This document shows, piece after piece, positions 22,199 through 33,419 of a stretch of 64,000 nt of DNA (the first letter of the stretch is position 1; every line of letters starts with the position of its first letter). Both the position numbers and the translations under genes were made by a program. The stretch lies in assembly GCA_018894105.1 (NCBI GenBank), contig CM032128.1, positions 23,851,001-23,915,000 on the forward strand, written 5' to 3'. The notes under the pieces are model-generated. The model did not search any database and was not told the DNA's origin. It saw nothing but the letters and a program-made list of their open reading frames with translations. The DNA is from Jacaranda mimosifolia (lineage: Eukaryota > Streptophyta > Magnoliopsida > Lamiales > Bignoniaceae).

Positions 22199-23516
22199 TG
22201 TTGTAATTGGCATAATTAAAGCCTAATTACATGTTTGATTATATTTTGATGGATGCCAATTATGGGTGGAATTCAAAGATAATTAAAGTGTTAAATTGTA
22301 GGAAGAAAAAATAGTTAAAGTGTTATATGTTGAATTGTCCCACATTGGTACTTTGAGAAAGTAGAGGCTTGCTTGTGAATTATATAACCAAGTGGAGGAG
22401 TTGAAGGGTTATTTCAACCCTTCACTTGTCCCACATTAGTTTTATAAACAAGTGTGGAGTAGTTTATATTGAACTCAAGTATGAATGCTTGTTAAAGTGT
22501 TCATTAAGGGGTTCATATAAGTGGACCACATGGGCGCGCCGCCGCCGCCCAGTCCGGCTCCGAATCTAGGTTGCGGGCGCGAGTGCGGGCATTAAAGCGA
22601 ATATCTCAGTCTTATCTTTTTGGATCAAATTCAATTGAAATTTTGAATTTAAATTTAAAATTACAAAAATACTTAATCTGTTGGAGATTTAGCCTGGTAA
22701 TCTGGGATTTGACAGCGGTGGTTACACGAGTGGCTTAGTGTTGCTGGATGCGTGACGTGTTAAAGGCGACGTGGCAGATTGCTACTGGATGTATGACATG
22801 TTAGAGGCCATTAATTGGCTGACTCTAACTGCAGCTAACCCTAACCCTAATAACGTCTATAAATAGTCTGCCTCTGGCAAACTTGAAGGACACACGAACA
22901 AGCATTCCCTCTGCTTACGTTATTCGTTATTCCTCTATCACATTCCCTCCTTCAATCCTGATATTCTCATTTTCCCTCTAGCTTTCCCTATATCCTGATA
23001 TTCGGCTATTTGATTCTAGCGACTGAGTACTGTTCGAGGTGAACACAACGGAGTGCACCTGATCGTTTTGGATCATCCCATCCTGGGAGGAGCAGCATTA
23101 TACCCGTTGCACTGGTGAGTCGGGGCGCTCGTTTCTTCAAGGCAAATAGAATTCTGTGATTTGGTCGTTTGATTGATTCTATTACAATACAGAATCCTTA
23201 AGCTACGTTTTCTTTAACATTTTTTATCTATATTTATAAATTTAATAGCATGCTTTACTGTTTTTAATGCCTTGGTTGATATATGTAATTTTTGGTTTTT
23301 TCTGAACTTGTATCTGGTTAAATATATGTGCATGAATTCTGTTATGCCTTGAATATGCTTATTGTATAATTCGGATCATGCTATATTTGGATTTCATTTG
23401 ATAAAAATGCATGTTATGCCCTCTTATGATTATCTGTTTCATCTTTTGATTGATAATATGCAATTGTGATATTTATTGTTGTGCACTACTGCATGTTGGA
23501 ATATCTGGAAACAACA
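22199..23516 (+). repeat. copia-1 right LTR (1318 bp)
   Basis: Starts TGTTG right after a purine-rich stretch (TGGCGGA) that would be the polypurine tract, and ends CAACA at 23516. Point differences and short indels against the left LTR are scattered, so the insertion is not brand new. The TATA box is at 22858-22865. Confidence 0.9.
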
Positions 23517-23715
23517 ACTTCTGCCATCAAAATGTGCATTCGGGGCATGCATAAAGAATTTCACTTACATTCTTCAAGCAGTAAAACTAAAAAAATTCAA
23601 AGAACTAATGATCCAAACATATGACATGAACTTAGGCATTCCTAGCCATGCCATGAACCCCATGAAGATGTTCGGGGATATTAATCTTCTTCTCCAAATT
23701 TCAAGTGTTCATTGA
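23517..23715 (+). pseudogene. Ty3/gypsy gag remnant, continuation after copia-1
   Basis: Starts with AIKMCIRGMHKE, then after a frame change YILQAVKLKKFKELM and YDMNLGI, which follow directly on the DYIHKWRKLSL block of the 5' piece in plant gypsy gag proteins. Together with the 5-bp duplication this fixes copia-1 as an insertion into gag. Confidence 0.68.
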
Positions 23716-23724
23716 TAAGAGTCT

Positions 23725-24890
23725 ACACTATCAATAATGCTCCTAATACGAGCATAAACTATATAAAACTTTTATAAATCAAAGTCTCTTGAGTGCTCCC
23801 ATATATGAGTTTAATTTATCTAGAATCTTCAAATTAAGATCTTTATATAATACTCCTTAATATGAGTATAAAGCATATACAAGTTCAAATGAAAGTATCT
23901 AATTGATATAAGTATAAACTATATATATATACACTAGCAGTCATTTACACGCAGTTCCTGCGCACATAAAATATTTTTGATTAATTATATTATTTATACA
24001 TATTTTCATATTTATTATACTGAAAATTGACATGCATCACAAAAACATACTTATAAATTGTATAATTGTGAAGATTGCACTCACGTAAAGTAACATTTTT
24101 ATAATTCATTATCAGATTAAAGAAAAAATTTAAAATTAATTAAAATAAGTAAATAGTGGAAGTTTTTGAATCAATGGTGGTTATTTGTATATATAAATGT
24201 TTATTTAATATTGAATAAGTAAAAGGGTAAATTTGGTATGATAACTTTCATTTTAGACACAAAAATGCGTTCCTTTTTATAATAGTATAGATATAAATGG
24301 AAATGAAAATTACTTGATATGAGTATAAATTATTAGATAAATTCAAACAAAGACTCCTTGACGTGAGTATAAACTATGAGGGTGTTTGACTAAACTTATT
24401 TAAAAGGTCTTATAAGCTCTTACGTCTTATAAGATATTTTTGGAGCTTATAAGATGCTATATCTTTTTTTAAAAAATAAGTTGTTAAAGTGTTTGGATAA
24501 CATAAGATTTTGGAGCTTATAAGATATTAGTAATGACAATTTTGTAATTAATATGATTAAAATTAAGGGAGTTTGTTAAGATTTTAAAAATAAATTAGAA
24601 ACTCCTTAGTTTTTTAAAGAGAGCTTACAAGCTCATATCATCTTATTTAGGAGCTTATAAGCTCTTTTTTAAAGAAATTTAACAAATACTTTTAGACATT
24701 TTATAAGCTCTTAAACATTTTATAAGATGTTTTGAGGAGCTTATAAGCTCACCCAAACATCCTCTATCTAACAAATCCAAAATAAAGACTCCTAGATGTA
24801 AGTGTAATCTACCCAACACATTCAAATTTAAATTGAAGACTTCTTGAAAAGAGTACAAACTATCTACTAATTAAAACTAAAGAGCTCTTT
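23725..24890. repeat. Degenerate tandem repeats of about 50-60 bp
   Basis: A unit resembling ACTCCTTGATATGAGTATAAACTAT plus CTAACAAATTCAAAT recurs many times between 23730 and 24890 with heavy divergence. The array is split by an unclassified insertion at about 23935-24292 (starting near CACTAGCAGTCATTT, ending near AATAGTATAGAT) and by the MITE at 24378-24764. Tandem repeats like these are common near the 3' end of plant gypsy elements; membership is inferred. Confidence 0.6.
24378..24764. mobile_element. Tourist-like (PIF/Harbinger-type) MITE B1
   Basis: Ends GAGGGTGTTTG / CAAACATCCTC form terminal inverted repeats like the GGGxxTGTTTGG of Tourist elements. The 3-bp direct repeat TAT flanks it. 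The inside is rich in GAGCTTATAAGCTC palindromes and has no ORF. Removing it rejoins the surrounding tandem repeat unit exactly. Confidence 0.75.
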
Positions 24891-25029
24891 ATGAGTAGTT
24901 ACTGCAATTTGATTCTCTAAATGACTTATTTCGAGACTCATTCATTTTCCATCTATGAAGACAGATTCAAGTGAGTAAATCTTGAGGGGTTCTAGATATT
25001 GAAACATTTATTGCCTAATTCATCAATCT

Positions 25030-25380
25030 TATATTTATATTTTGAAATTTTCAAAATTTAATGACAAGATTGATATTTAACTGATGGATAAATCAAATAT
25101 TGGCATATATGAACATGAGATGTTTAAGACAATCAAATAGAAAGCAATGCTAAACCCTCAATCTAACCTTACTAAAACATAAATCAACGTTTGAAGGGGA
25201 TCTAAGAGTTAAATTTCCCCTTTCAAGTTTCAAAGTCCAAAATTATTTTTCTTAAAGAGAAGAATCAAAGGGTCGAAATAGAAATTATATCCATAATTGA
25301 TCAATTCAATAAATTTTAATTTGTATTATTTTTCTTGTCTTTTATATTATGTTAGCCGAAATAAATTTTATGGTATAACA
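25030..25380. repeat. Candidate right LTR-like flank of the decayed gypsy element
   Basis: Diverged direct copies of 13790-13900 and 14440-14625 in the same order, without the intervening 0.5 kb that holds the poly-T inverted repeat at 14003-14200. See the left flank entry. Confidence 0.4.
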
Positions 25381-25737
25381 TTTCAAAAATATTCTTGTGA
25401 CAATAGTAGACAATTAATGAATTTGTTGAGAAAGTATATTTGCTTAATTTTTATATATGAACTTCAAATTTTGCCAGTGTATACTCCTAGGTGATTCATA
25501 TAATCTGTAATTTATTTCCCCAAGTCCTTAAATTATTTTCGACACCTCACAAGTGCATGCTTGGTTTTAGCTCCTCACTAGGTTGTTCAATGCCCATGTA
25601 CAGTCTTTTATTGGCAAAGAATCACCATTCAGCCATTGTCTATGCACGTGCACGAAACTTCTGTCTATTGAAATTAAATGCCCAAAGTCAACATTTCATA
25701 TGCTACCGAACATTTATAGTCATGGCACCAGAATTTA

Positions 25738-26091
25738 GAGGGTGTTTGGATGAGCTTACAAGCTCTTCAAAATATTTTATAAGGTGTTTGAGAGCTTATA
25801 AGATGTCTAAAAATGTTTGGTAACTTTTTAAAAAAAAGAACCTATAAACTCTTAAAATTATAAGCTCTTTTTAAAAAAGTAAGAAGTGTCAAACTTAGTT
25901 TGTAGATCTTAACAAGCTCCCTTAATTTTAATCATATTAATTATAAAATTATCATTACTAACATAAGCTCCAAAACCTTATTTTATCCAAACACTTTAAC
26001 AACTTATTTTAAAATAAAAATTTAGCATCTTATAAGCTCCAAAAATATTTTATAAGATGTAGAAATTTGTTAAGTTTCGCCAAACATCCTC
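25738..26091. mobile_element. Tourist-like MITE B2
   Basis: Same family as 24378-24764: starts GAGGGTGTTTGGATGAGCTTAC, ends GCCAAACATCCTC, and has the same internal TTATAAGCTC blocks. No clear 3-bp duplication is visible, so one end may be altered. Confidence 0.72.
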
Positions 26092-26316
26092 CAAGTTTAG
26101 TATTATTGCAGTACCATGCCAATGCCCATCACCCTAGCTAAGAGACTAATAGCAAAGACATTAAACTTATACTAAAGTCTGTCAGTCATTGGGTAAGGTT
26201 ATCTACTATTTAGGCCCACAAGAAAATTTAATTAGCCATGCTTACACCCAGTAAATGTGTGATGAGGCCCATCCCCATTTTTAGAACTAAACTCAAATTA
26301 AGAAAATATCAAGTAG

Positions 26317-27660
26317 CACTACTAAGAAAATTGCTATTTCACAATGGATTTTGTGACAGAAAAAATCCATTGCAAAAACCTCGGTCACAAATGTTTGCGA
26401 CGAATTTTGTGACGGCCCATTTTGCAATGGATTTAAGGAGTCATTTTTGCGACGGCCTGTTTCCTACGACGAAAACAGGAAACAGTCCGTCGCAAAATTG
26501 AAATTTTGCAATGGATTTGCCGTCCGTCCATCACAAAATTGCAATTTCTTTAAAAAAAATTTGCAACAGATATTTCCCATCGCAATTTTTTTTCTTTAAT
26601 TAATTTTTTTGTGATGAAAATTTTCATTGCAAATTTTTTTAAAAAATTAAAAAAAATCTTATACTAAATTGGTACCTATAATCAACCAAAAAATTATGCC
26701 AAAATAATCTTCGTTCTAAATTGCAATGTCCAAATAATAATAATTTAAATCAAATAAATATATTAAATTCAACAAATACAACAAACTCTTGAAAAATTCA
26801 TTCTCTTTAACAAGAATCAAATTAGCATTATAAATCTAAAAGTATAATTTATATTACAAGAAACATCTAACATATAATACAAACTACAATATAATACTAA
26901 CTCTATATAAAGATTTATACATAATTCCAATATCTTGACATATCCAAATTACTTGTAATATAACACAATAAAAACAAAATCAAAATAATCAAAGATAAAA
27001 AAATTATAAAAGAAATGAGAAAAGGAAGTTGGCTAATGTTATCCAAATAGGCAATATTACAACAACAACAAAATTAGGATCACGAGTAACAGAAATACAA
27101 ACTAAATTAACATACATTTAGTATAATAAACTAATATATAATCAATATAAATCCACTATATAACTCAACTTAATCAAATACATAATTTACAAAATAAATT
27201 CAATATAATCAAACATACATCTCATTATAAATCAACATATAATTTAATATAAATCCAACATATAACTCAAATCCTAATCGAACATATAATTCATAAAATG
27301 TAAATCTAACAAAATCTAACACATAATTTAATATAAATGCAACATTATTAAACATAATCTAATACATAATATATAAAATAAAAAGCAAAAATACTATCCT
27401 TTTGAAGTAACCAACACATCCAAATGCTGGAAAAATTTCAAACTTGCAATATTAGCAAAAATAAAATTAATATAAAATTAAAAAAATTAAAAAGAACTAG
27501 AGGCAGCTCCAATCAGTCATCGAGTGCGGCGGGCCACGGCCGCGCAACTAGCCCGAGCTATCGATGGATTAAGTTAAAATAAAAAAAAAAAATAGAAAGA
27601 AAGAAAATGAGAGGAGGAGGAGGAGGAGAGAGCGGGGAGGAAGGATAAAAAATTACCTAA
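26317..27660. mobile_element. CACTA-like element end and remnant
   Basis: Begins CACTACTAAGAAAATTGC, close to the CACTACAAGAAAA terminus of plant En/Spm elements. It is followed by many TTTTGCGACGG / TTTTGCAATGG subterminal repeats in both orientations up to about 26640. The matching right terminus was not found. The AT-rich interior has no ORF. A GC-rich piece at 27500-27560 and a GGA-rich run at 27612-27640 lie near its likely right side and may be host-derived cargo. Confidence 0.6.
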
Positions 27661-28080
27661 TGTGAGGAGTGAAAAGGGTGAATGAAATTTAGGGTTTGTG
27701 TAAGATATCTTTTTGATATTAAATTTAAAATTTTTTATTTTATATATAATAGTTTATTTTTAATTTAAATTTTAAATTTTAAACTTTGAATCTTCAATCT
27801 CAAATTTTAATCTTAAATCTTATAATTTATTATGTATAATTTTTAAATTTATATTTTGATTATTGATAATCTTTTAATGTTGTATTATATTTTTAATAAT
27901 AATTTTATTTTAAAATGAAATTTTGAATATTAAATATTTATTTTTAGATATTTAAATATCACTACCATATAAATATGCATATTTATATAATTAATTCCTT
28001 ATGTATGAATAAAAAGTAAATGTTAAATGATAGATAAAAAAATAAATTCAAAATATAGTAACAAATATTAGAAAATATTG
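27661..28080. other. AT-rich sequence, no feature seen
   Basis: Nearly pure A/T sequence without ORF or inverted ends. Confidence 0.5.
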
Positions 28081-28094
28081 ATTATGATAATGTT

Positions 28095-28881
28095 ATTTAT
28101 GTGTGTGGGTTAAAAGAATGAGCAAATTATTCATGTCAAATGTTATTTTACATTGGTAATCTGTTATGATATTTATTGTTAAATACATTAATTTAAAATC
28201 AAAGTTTAATATAATATATACAGTGGTAAATTTAATGTTATTCATACCATTAAAAATTTCTAAATAGATAAAGTCATTATATTAACTCTCTATTTTTTTT
28301 CTTCAATAATAGATGAAGTCCATTGTTTAGCTTTTAACTGTTACTAAACATCTAAATTTTATTTTCTTATCATCATTTAATGTTTATTGTTTTATTCATA
28401 CATACGAAATTTTTTATATATTATGCTGTAAATATTTTATGACTATTAATATATGTAAATAATATACTTTTTATTATAAATGTAATTATCATAATGAATA
28501 AATAAATTTAATTTCAATATACATCTATGTATTCTGATTAACTGGAAGGTGTATTATCTTATTACCTTTAGTAAATGTGTTAATCGTTATAGAATAAAGA
28601 TTAATTATTATAAAATGATTATATACTAATGTAACAGTTTTATCTATTTAGGAATTTTTTTATGGAATAATTGACATTAAATTTACCATTATATATATTA
28701 TGTTAAACTATTGTTCAAAATTAATGTACTTAATAATAAATATCATAAAAGATTACCAATGTAAAATAACATTTGACGTGACGCTAATTTTACTAACTAA
28801 TTATCAATTATATAACTTATAAATTTATATATTATTATCTTAATTAATTTTCCTCATTCTTTTAACTCACAACACATAAAT
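28095..28881. repeat. Large inverted repeat (fold-back element)
   Basis: The arm 28095-28272 is the reverse complement of 28638-28881. Shared blocks include GTTAAAAGAATGAG, GTCAAATGTTATTTTACATT and TGGTAAATTTAATG, in mirrored order. The right arm has an extra AT block of about 60 bp near its outer part. The central 365 bp is AT-rich with no ORF. Probably a fold-back MITE; ends and target duplication not resolved. Confidence 0.65.
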
Positions 28882-28889
28882 GCTTTCTA

Positions 28890-29757
28890 GTATTATTATT
28901 ACTTTTATTTTTTATATTAATTAAATGTATAGCATTATTGATGATAATATATATAATTAATATGAGTTATAATATATATAAAAAATATAACATAACTTTA
29001 AAACTTGTTATGTCCATGAGTACTCTGAATACAAAAAAAAAACAACCATTGTTCAGTAATTGAATTTTTAAAATTTTTATTTTTGGATATATATTATTTA
29101 GATTTTATTTTAATTAGTCAAAAATTTTCAAATGGGTCGAGTTAGGTCAGGTTTATTGGGTTATTGGGTTACCCGATTGTTTTTTTTATGTTAGACGAAT
29201 TGACTCGAGATCAACCCAAACTTATTATTTTTTTTTTCTCGAGTCGTTTTTTGATCCGACCCAAACTAAAAAAATACCAAACCCAGACCTGATTTATTTC
29301 AGGTGGATCATTGTCAGGTTATCGGGTTGGATTTGATTTTGACACCCTTAAGTAACACCATCTCACCAAATATATAAAAAAAGTTAGGCTTGTGGCAGAT
29401 CAATTCATTCTATATCTAGTTTTGCAATCGTGTCATTTTTTGTTTGCTGCTTCTAGAATATATTTTGATTTAGGGCTTATATTGTAAACCTTTCAATCAA
29501 ATTACTTCAAGCCGCTGTGGTGTAATCACGTTTGTACAAGTGTTTGTCATTACTCAGTGGATTACCATCCAAAAACACATTAAAGATTATGCTAAGTAAC
29601 CTTATTCACGGTTTTATATATATCCTACCTAGGCATAGAATAAAATAAAATTATCCATAATTCCATGAGGCCCAAACCCGAACCCAAACCCCCCAAAAGT
29701 GGCAGGTTTGAATTTTGAGTGGATTTATATACAAAAATCAACCTGATCGGACATGAG
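28890..29757. other. AT-rich region with a truncated MITE end
   Basis: The stretch 29130-29350 carries the GGGTTATTGGGTTACCCG / AACCCGATAACC repeats and a GACACCCTTAA end typical of a hAT-like MITE family (AAGGGTGTCAAAATC at one end), but a matching left end was not found. A/T-rich sequence surrounds it. Confidence 0.45.
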
Positions 29758-30162
29758 TAGGGGTGTAAACGGATCGGATATATTGTTTACATATTCGTAT
29801 TCATTTAACTTTTTGAACATTTAGATATGGATACGGATTTGACGGATATTTAAAAATGATATCCAAATTTGTATCCGTCGGATATCGGTCGGATTCAGAT
29901 AAATCCGTATTCGATTAAAATTATTCAGATGCATTCATATTTTATTAAACTTATCCGTATTTGAATTATTATTTGATATTCATATTCGATGATAATTATT
30001 TAAATATTCATTTATGAATATCCAAATACGTAAATCTATGAATCTATAACAAATACATATTTTAATTAATAGAAAGAACTATATAATTTCATTAAACGAA
30101 AGCAATCAAACAAATAGCATAATTTCTAATTAATAATTGACTTTATAATTGATTATTAGTAC

Positions 30163-30214
<52 letters not shown>

Positions 30215-30606
30215 CATTTAAGTATATTAATTATAAAGTTAACCAACAATAATTTTGTTGATTAACTTTATTCTTCAATTTTTTCTCTATATTACAATAA
30301 TTTTTTCAATTTATTCTTTTTTCTTTCCAATTATTCAATTGTAATTTATATATATACATATATGGATTATAAGATTTTTATTGAAAAATAGAAATAATAT
30401 ATTATTTAATAAATATATATATTCGGATCGGATATTAAACGGATTGGAGACGCATTTACCATATTCATATCCATTTATAATCGGATATCTATTAATCGAA
30501 TATGGATAATATCCATTTTAAACGAATGCAGATAAATTTTATATAAACAGATACGAATACGAATGCGAACGGTAAACGAATTTTTGAATATCCATTTACA
30601 GCACTA
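29758..30606. mobile_element. hAT-type MITE C
   Basis: Starts TAGGGGTGTAAACGGATCGG and ends ATCCATTTACAGCACTA. A perfect 8-bp duplication GACATGAG lies on both sides (29750-29757, 30607-30614). Subterminal ATCGGATAT / ATATCCGAT repeats fill both ends. It contains an (AAT)n microsatellite at about 30165-30212. No transposase ORF. The terminal TAGGGGTGTAAA is shared with MITE A1/A2, but the interior differs. Confidence 0.9.
30165..30212. repeat. (AAT)n microsatellite
   Basis: About 15 perfect trinucleotide copies inside MITE C. Confidence 0.9.
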
Positions 30607-30614
30607 GACATGAG

Positions 30615-31379
30615 CAAGTCTGTCGTAGAAAAAGTGTTGCTGCAGCCTGCAGAGGGCGAATTGAATTGACGAAAAATTGGCAACTTGATTCATTCATTTA
30701 GAATTCTCCTGTTTAGTGTTGCCAGTGCATTCATTTCTTTCCAACAGTCAAGAAACATCCTATAGAATTTAATACACAACGAATGTTGCCATAAATTTTA
30801 AATTCAACTCTCAACAAAAACTAAAATTATCAGTATATATCTATTTGAAATTACATCTAAAGAAGGTCAAAAGAACTTAAAATAAAAACCATAATAATAA
30901 GTTTTTGACAACCATTAAATTGCTTAAATATACATAAGTACATAAACCCCCTGAATTTCCGTAATGCAACAATATTTCACCATTTTCAGTCCTCCAAATA
31001 GGACCTACAAAGCATACAAGTTAATCTTATTTCAAAATAAAGATTAAGATGCAAAGAGAAAAAACTGATATTTATTAAACAATAAATATAAAAATCTTAG
31101 GTTTGACAAAAGATTCATTTACCAGCAAAACAAGTTATTCATCAATAACTTGTGATATTTTACTTGAAGCATCAAGCTGTGACATTCAGAAATTTATATG
31201 AAGTAGGGGAGAATTAACAACCATATGTATCAACATGATAAAAATAGTTAGAGTGAAATTAAGAAAAATGATAAAATTGAATTAGAATAAGAAACACTAA
31301 ATATACCATTTATAATATTTCAATACATCTCTATTTCTTTACAAACACTTCTTTCATGGATTCTAGCATGTCGATCAAC
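30615..31379. other. Intergenic, no gene seen
   Basis: AT-rich, no coding motif. It may include decayed flanks of the hAT transposase remnant that starts just beyond. Confidence 0.45.
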
Positions 31380-31534
31380 ATTGGTAATGATCCTAACTAG
31401 TGGCAGAATACTGGAGCCTCCACTATTTAAGGATTAAGAGAACTTCGATTTATATAAAAAATACAACCACTTGTGCTAAAGGTAGACTCCAATGCCACTC
31501 TTGAGATAGGAATTGCCAAAACATCTCTAATTAA
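31380..31534 (-). pseudogene. hAT transposase remnant, C-terminal dimerisation domain
   Basis: On the minus strand from 31534 downwards the sequence reads LIRDVLAIPISRVALESTFS followed by SSLNP and VEAPVFC, the hAT C-terminal dimerisation block (normally LAIPxSxVASExxFS). It carries stops and substitutions. It is cut at 31535 by the left LTR of copia-3; earlier parts of the same transposase lie beyond copia-3 at about 36850-37600. Confidence 0.75.
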
Positions 31535-32465
31535 TGTTGGATATTGGTCTTCTTCGACCAAACATTTAAGTGGACTCAAAGTATTAATTTTTAAAAAATT
31601 GGTGATTGTCGTAAACTATGTCGCGGGTAGATGACCATAATGTGTTTAATTGGCCAAAACCAATTTCAAGTGAATGAGAAATTGACGGTCAAAGTGAGCT
31701 ACTTGATGGTTGACTAAGAAAACTAGTAAAGAAGCCAATGGAATGGAAGAAGAGGAACTCCATTCCACAATGGAAGTTGAATAAAAGGTGGACTAAAATA
31801 AATAATTCAAGTGTGGAGGTAAGGGTAGAGCCCCTTGGGGGTAACACAAGTGTTTGGAGGGGAGAAGACCTACATGGCAGTGGGTTCAATCCAACCCACA
31901 CGCACGCGCGCGCCGCCACCACTCATTCGTTCATTCGTCCGGCTAGGCTAAGCTTGGGCTTAGGATTAAATTGGGCTTTCAATCCAATATTATCTTTTTG
32001 GACCAAATTCAATTTGAATTTTATTTGGCTCAACAGAAACCTTCAAACTTCTGCCATAATTAAATTTTCAACGTGCACGTAGACTGCATCCTTCAAACTT
32101 CTACATTGGAAAAATTAGCTGCTGCGTTGGAAAAAACAGCAGCCATTTTGATCACCTTTCAATTGCTCCCCGGCTCTATATATTAGTCCTGAAATTGCAT
32201 AATTCATACAAGCATATTTTAATTTGCATTTCTGCACTGTCCAACCCATAAAAGAAAGTTCTATACACTTGAGTTCGAAGTGATCAAATAGTGTGTAGTG
32301 CTGCTATTGTTTGATAAAGTTGTTGTATCTTAAGAGACGATGGCCAGTTGCCATTAGCACAAATGCGAGGCTAATTCATCTTAAAGACAGAAAGCTCTAC
32401 TCTTGCATCGACTACCTGCTTATCACAAAAATTCTACTATCGAATTTAACAATTTTAAGACGAAT
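31535..32465 (+). repeat. copia-3 left LTR (right limit approximate)
   Basis: The start matches 36365 onward (TTGGTCTTCTTCGACCAAA, CGCGGGTAGA). Its end region matches the duplicated blocks at 36570-36846. A CG-rich block (31898-31918) precedes TATCTTTTTGGACCAAATTC, the same arrangement as in the copia-1 LTR. The exact inner border is uncertain by a few tens of bases. Confidence 0.75.
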
Positions 32466-32482
32466 TATTAGTTTATGTGATC

Positions 32483-33400
32483 ATGGCATCCAACCAGGTT
32501 ACTGTTCCTCCAACTGCTACTGCTGCTCTCGTCACTGCAATAGTTTCTGTACCATTCCAGCTCATGGAGAAAGACTAGAAAATTTTATTGGAATTGATTT
32601 TAAGAGGTGACAGTAGAAAATATTGTTTTACCTCTTGACCTTGAGCCTTGTTAGATTCTTGAAAGAAGATGCACCCACTGTACCTGAAGATGACACTGAT
32701 GTCCAAAAATGCAGCTGTGGATGCCTAGAATCAAAGCGATTTCTTGTGCCAAAACTATATTCTGAATAGACTAGATGACTCGCTATACAATCTTTACAGC
32801 CCTATTAAGATAGCTAAAGAGCTATGGGAATCTCTTGATAAGAAATATTGGGCAGAGGAAGCCGGTTTGAAGAAATTTGTGGTGGCAAAATTTCTGGACT
32901 ACAAGATGGTGAATTCCAAATCCATCACAAAACCAAGTCCAAGAATTGCATATTATTCTGCACAAAATTCATGCTAAAAATATGGTTTTGAGTGAATCCT
33001 TTCAAGTAGCATTATTGAAAAGCTACTGCCATCGTGGAAGGACTTCAAGAACTATCTCAAACACAAAAAAAATGAGATAGGTCTTGAAAATTTGATTGTC
33101 AGATTAAGGATTAAGGAGGACAACCGGATGTCTGACATGAAGGCATGCAAAATTAAAATGGAGGCCAAATCCAACTTGGTCGAATCTAGTTCAAATGCAA
33201 GCAAAAAGAGGAAGCGTCGAGGGGCCGATCAAAATAGCAAAGGCAATAAGCCTATGAGGTTTCAAGGAAATTGCTATAATTGTGGAAAGTCAAACCACCA
33301 GGCCAAAGATTGTCGACTTCCTAAGAAGAACAAACCGAATAAAGCCCATATGACTGAGGAAAAGTTTGTACCATTTAATTTATCTGAACCCTCTTAGCAG
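32483..33400 (+). pseudogene. copia-3 gag
   Basis: Starts ATG at 32483 (MASNQVTV). The frame then breaks repeatedly; open pieces are 32744-32977 and 33092-33397. The second holds a basic stretch (KKRKRRG) and an intact CCHC knuckle CYNCGKSNHQAKDC at about 33270-33312. Zinc-knuckle gag binds the element's RNA. Not translatable as one product. Confidence 0.8.
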
Positions 33401-33419
33401 TAGTTTTTGAAGCTAATAT

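Larger units (their letters stand above)
15692..23516 (+). mobile_element. Ty1/copia LTR retrotransposon (copia-1), degenerate, nested
   Basis: Two long direct repeats (15692-17003 and 22199-23516) flank gag, protease, integrase, RT and RNase H remnants in copia order. The direct repeat ACTTC sits on both sides (15687-15691, 23517-23521), the 5-bp target duplication expected of copia integrase. The coding region has several in-frame stops and frameshifts, and RNase H is split by a hAT-type MITE at 20664-21199. The element landed in a gypsy gag remnant. No canonical initiator-Met tRNA primer site was evident just after the left LTR. Not autonomous. Confidence 0.92.

Noticed and set aside
31738..32082. 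114-codon ORF in the copia-3 left LTR
   Set aside because: Lies wholly within LTR sequence that has no coding function in copia elements.
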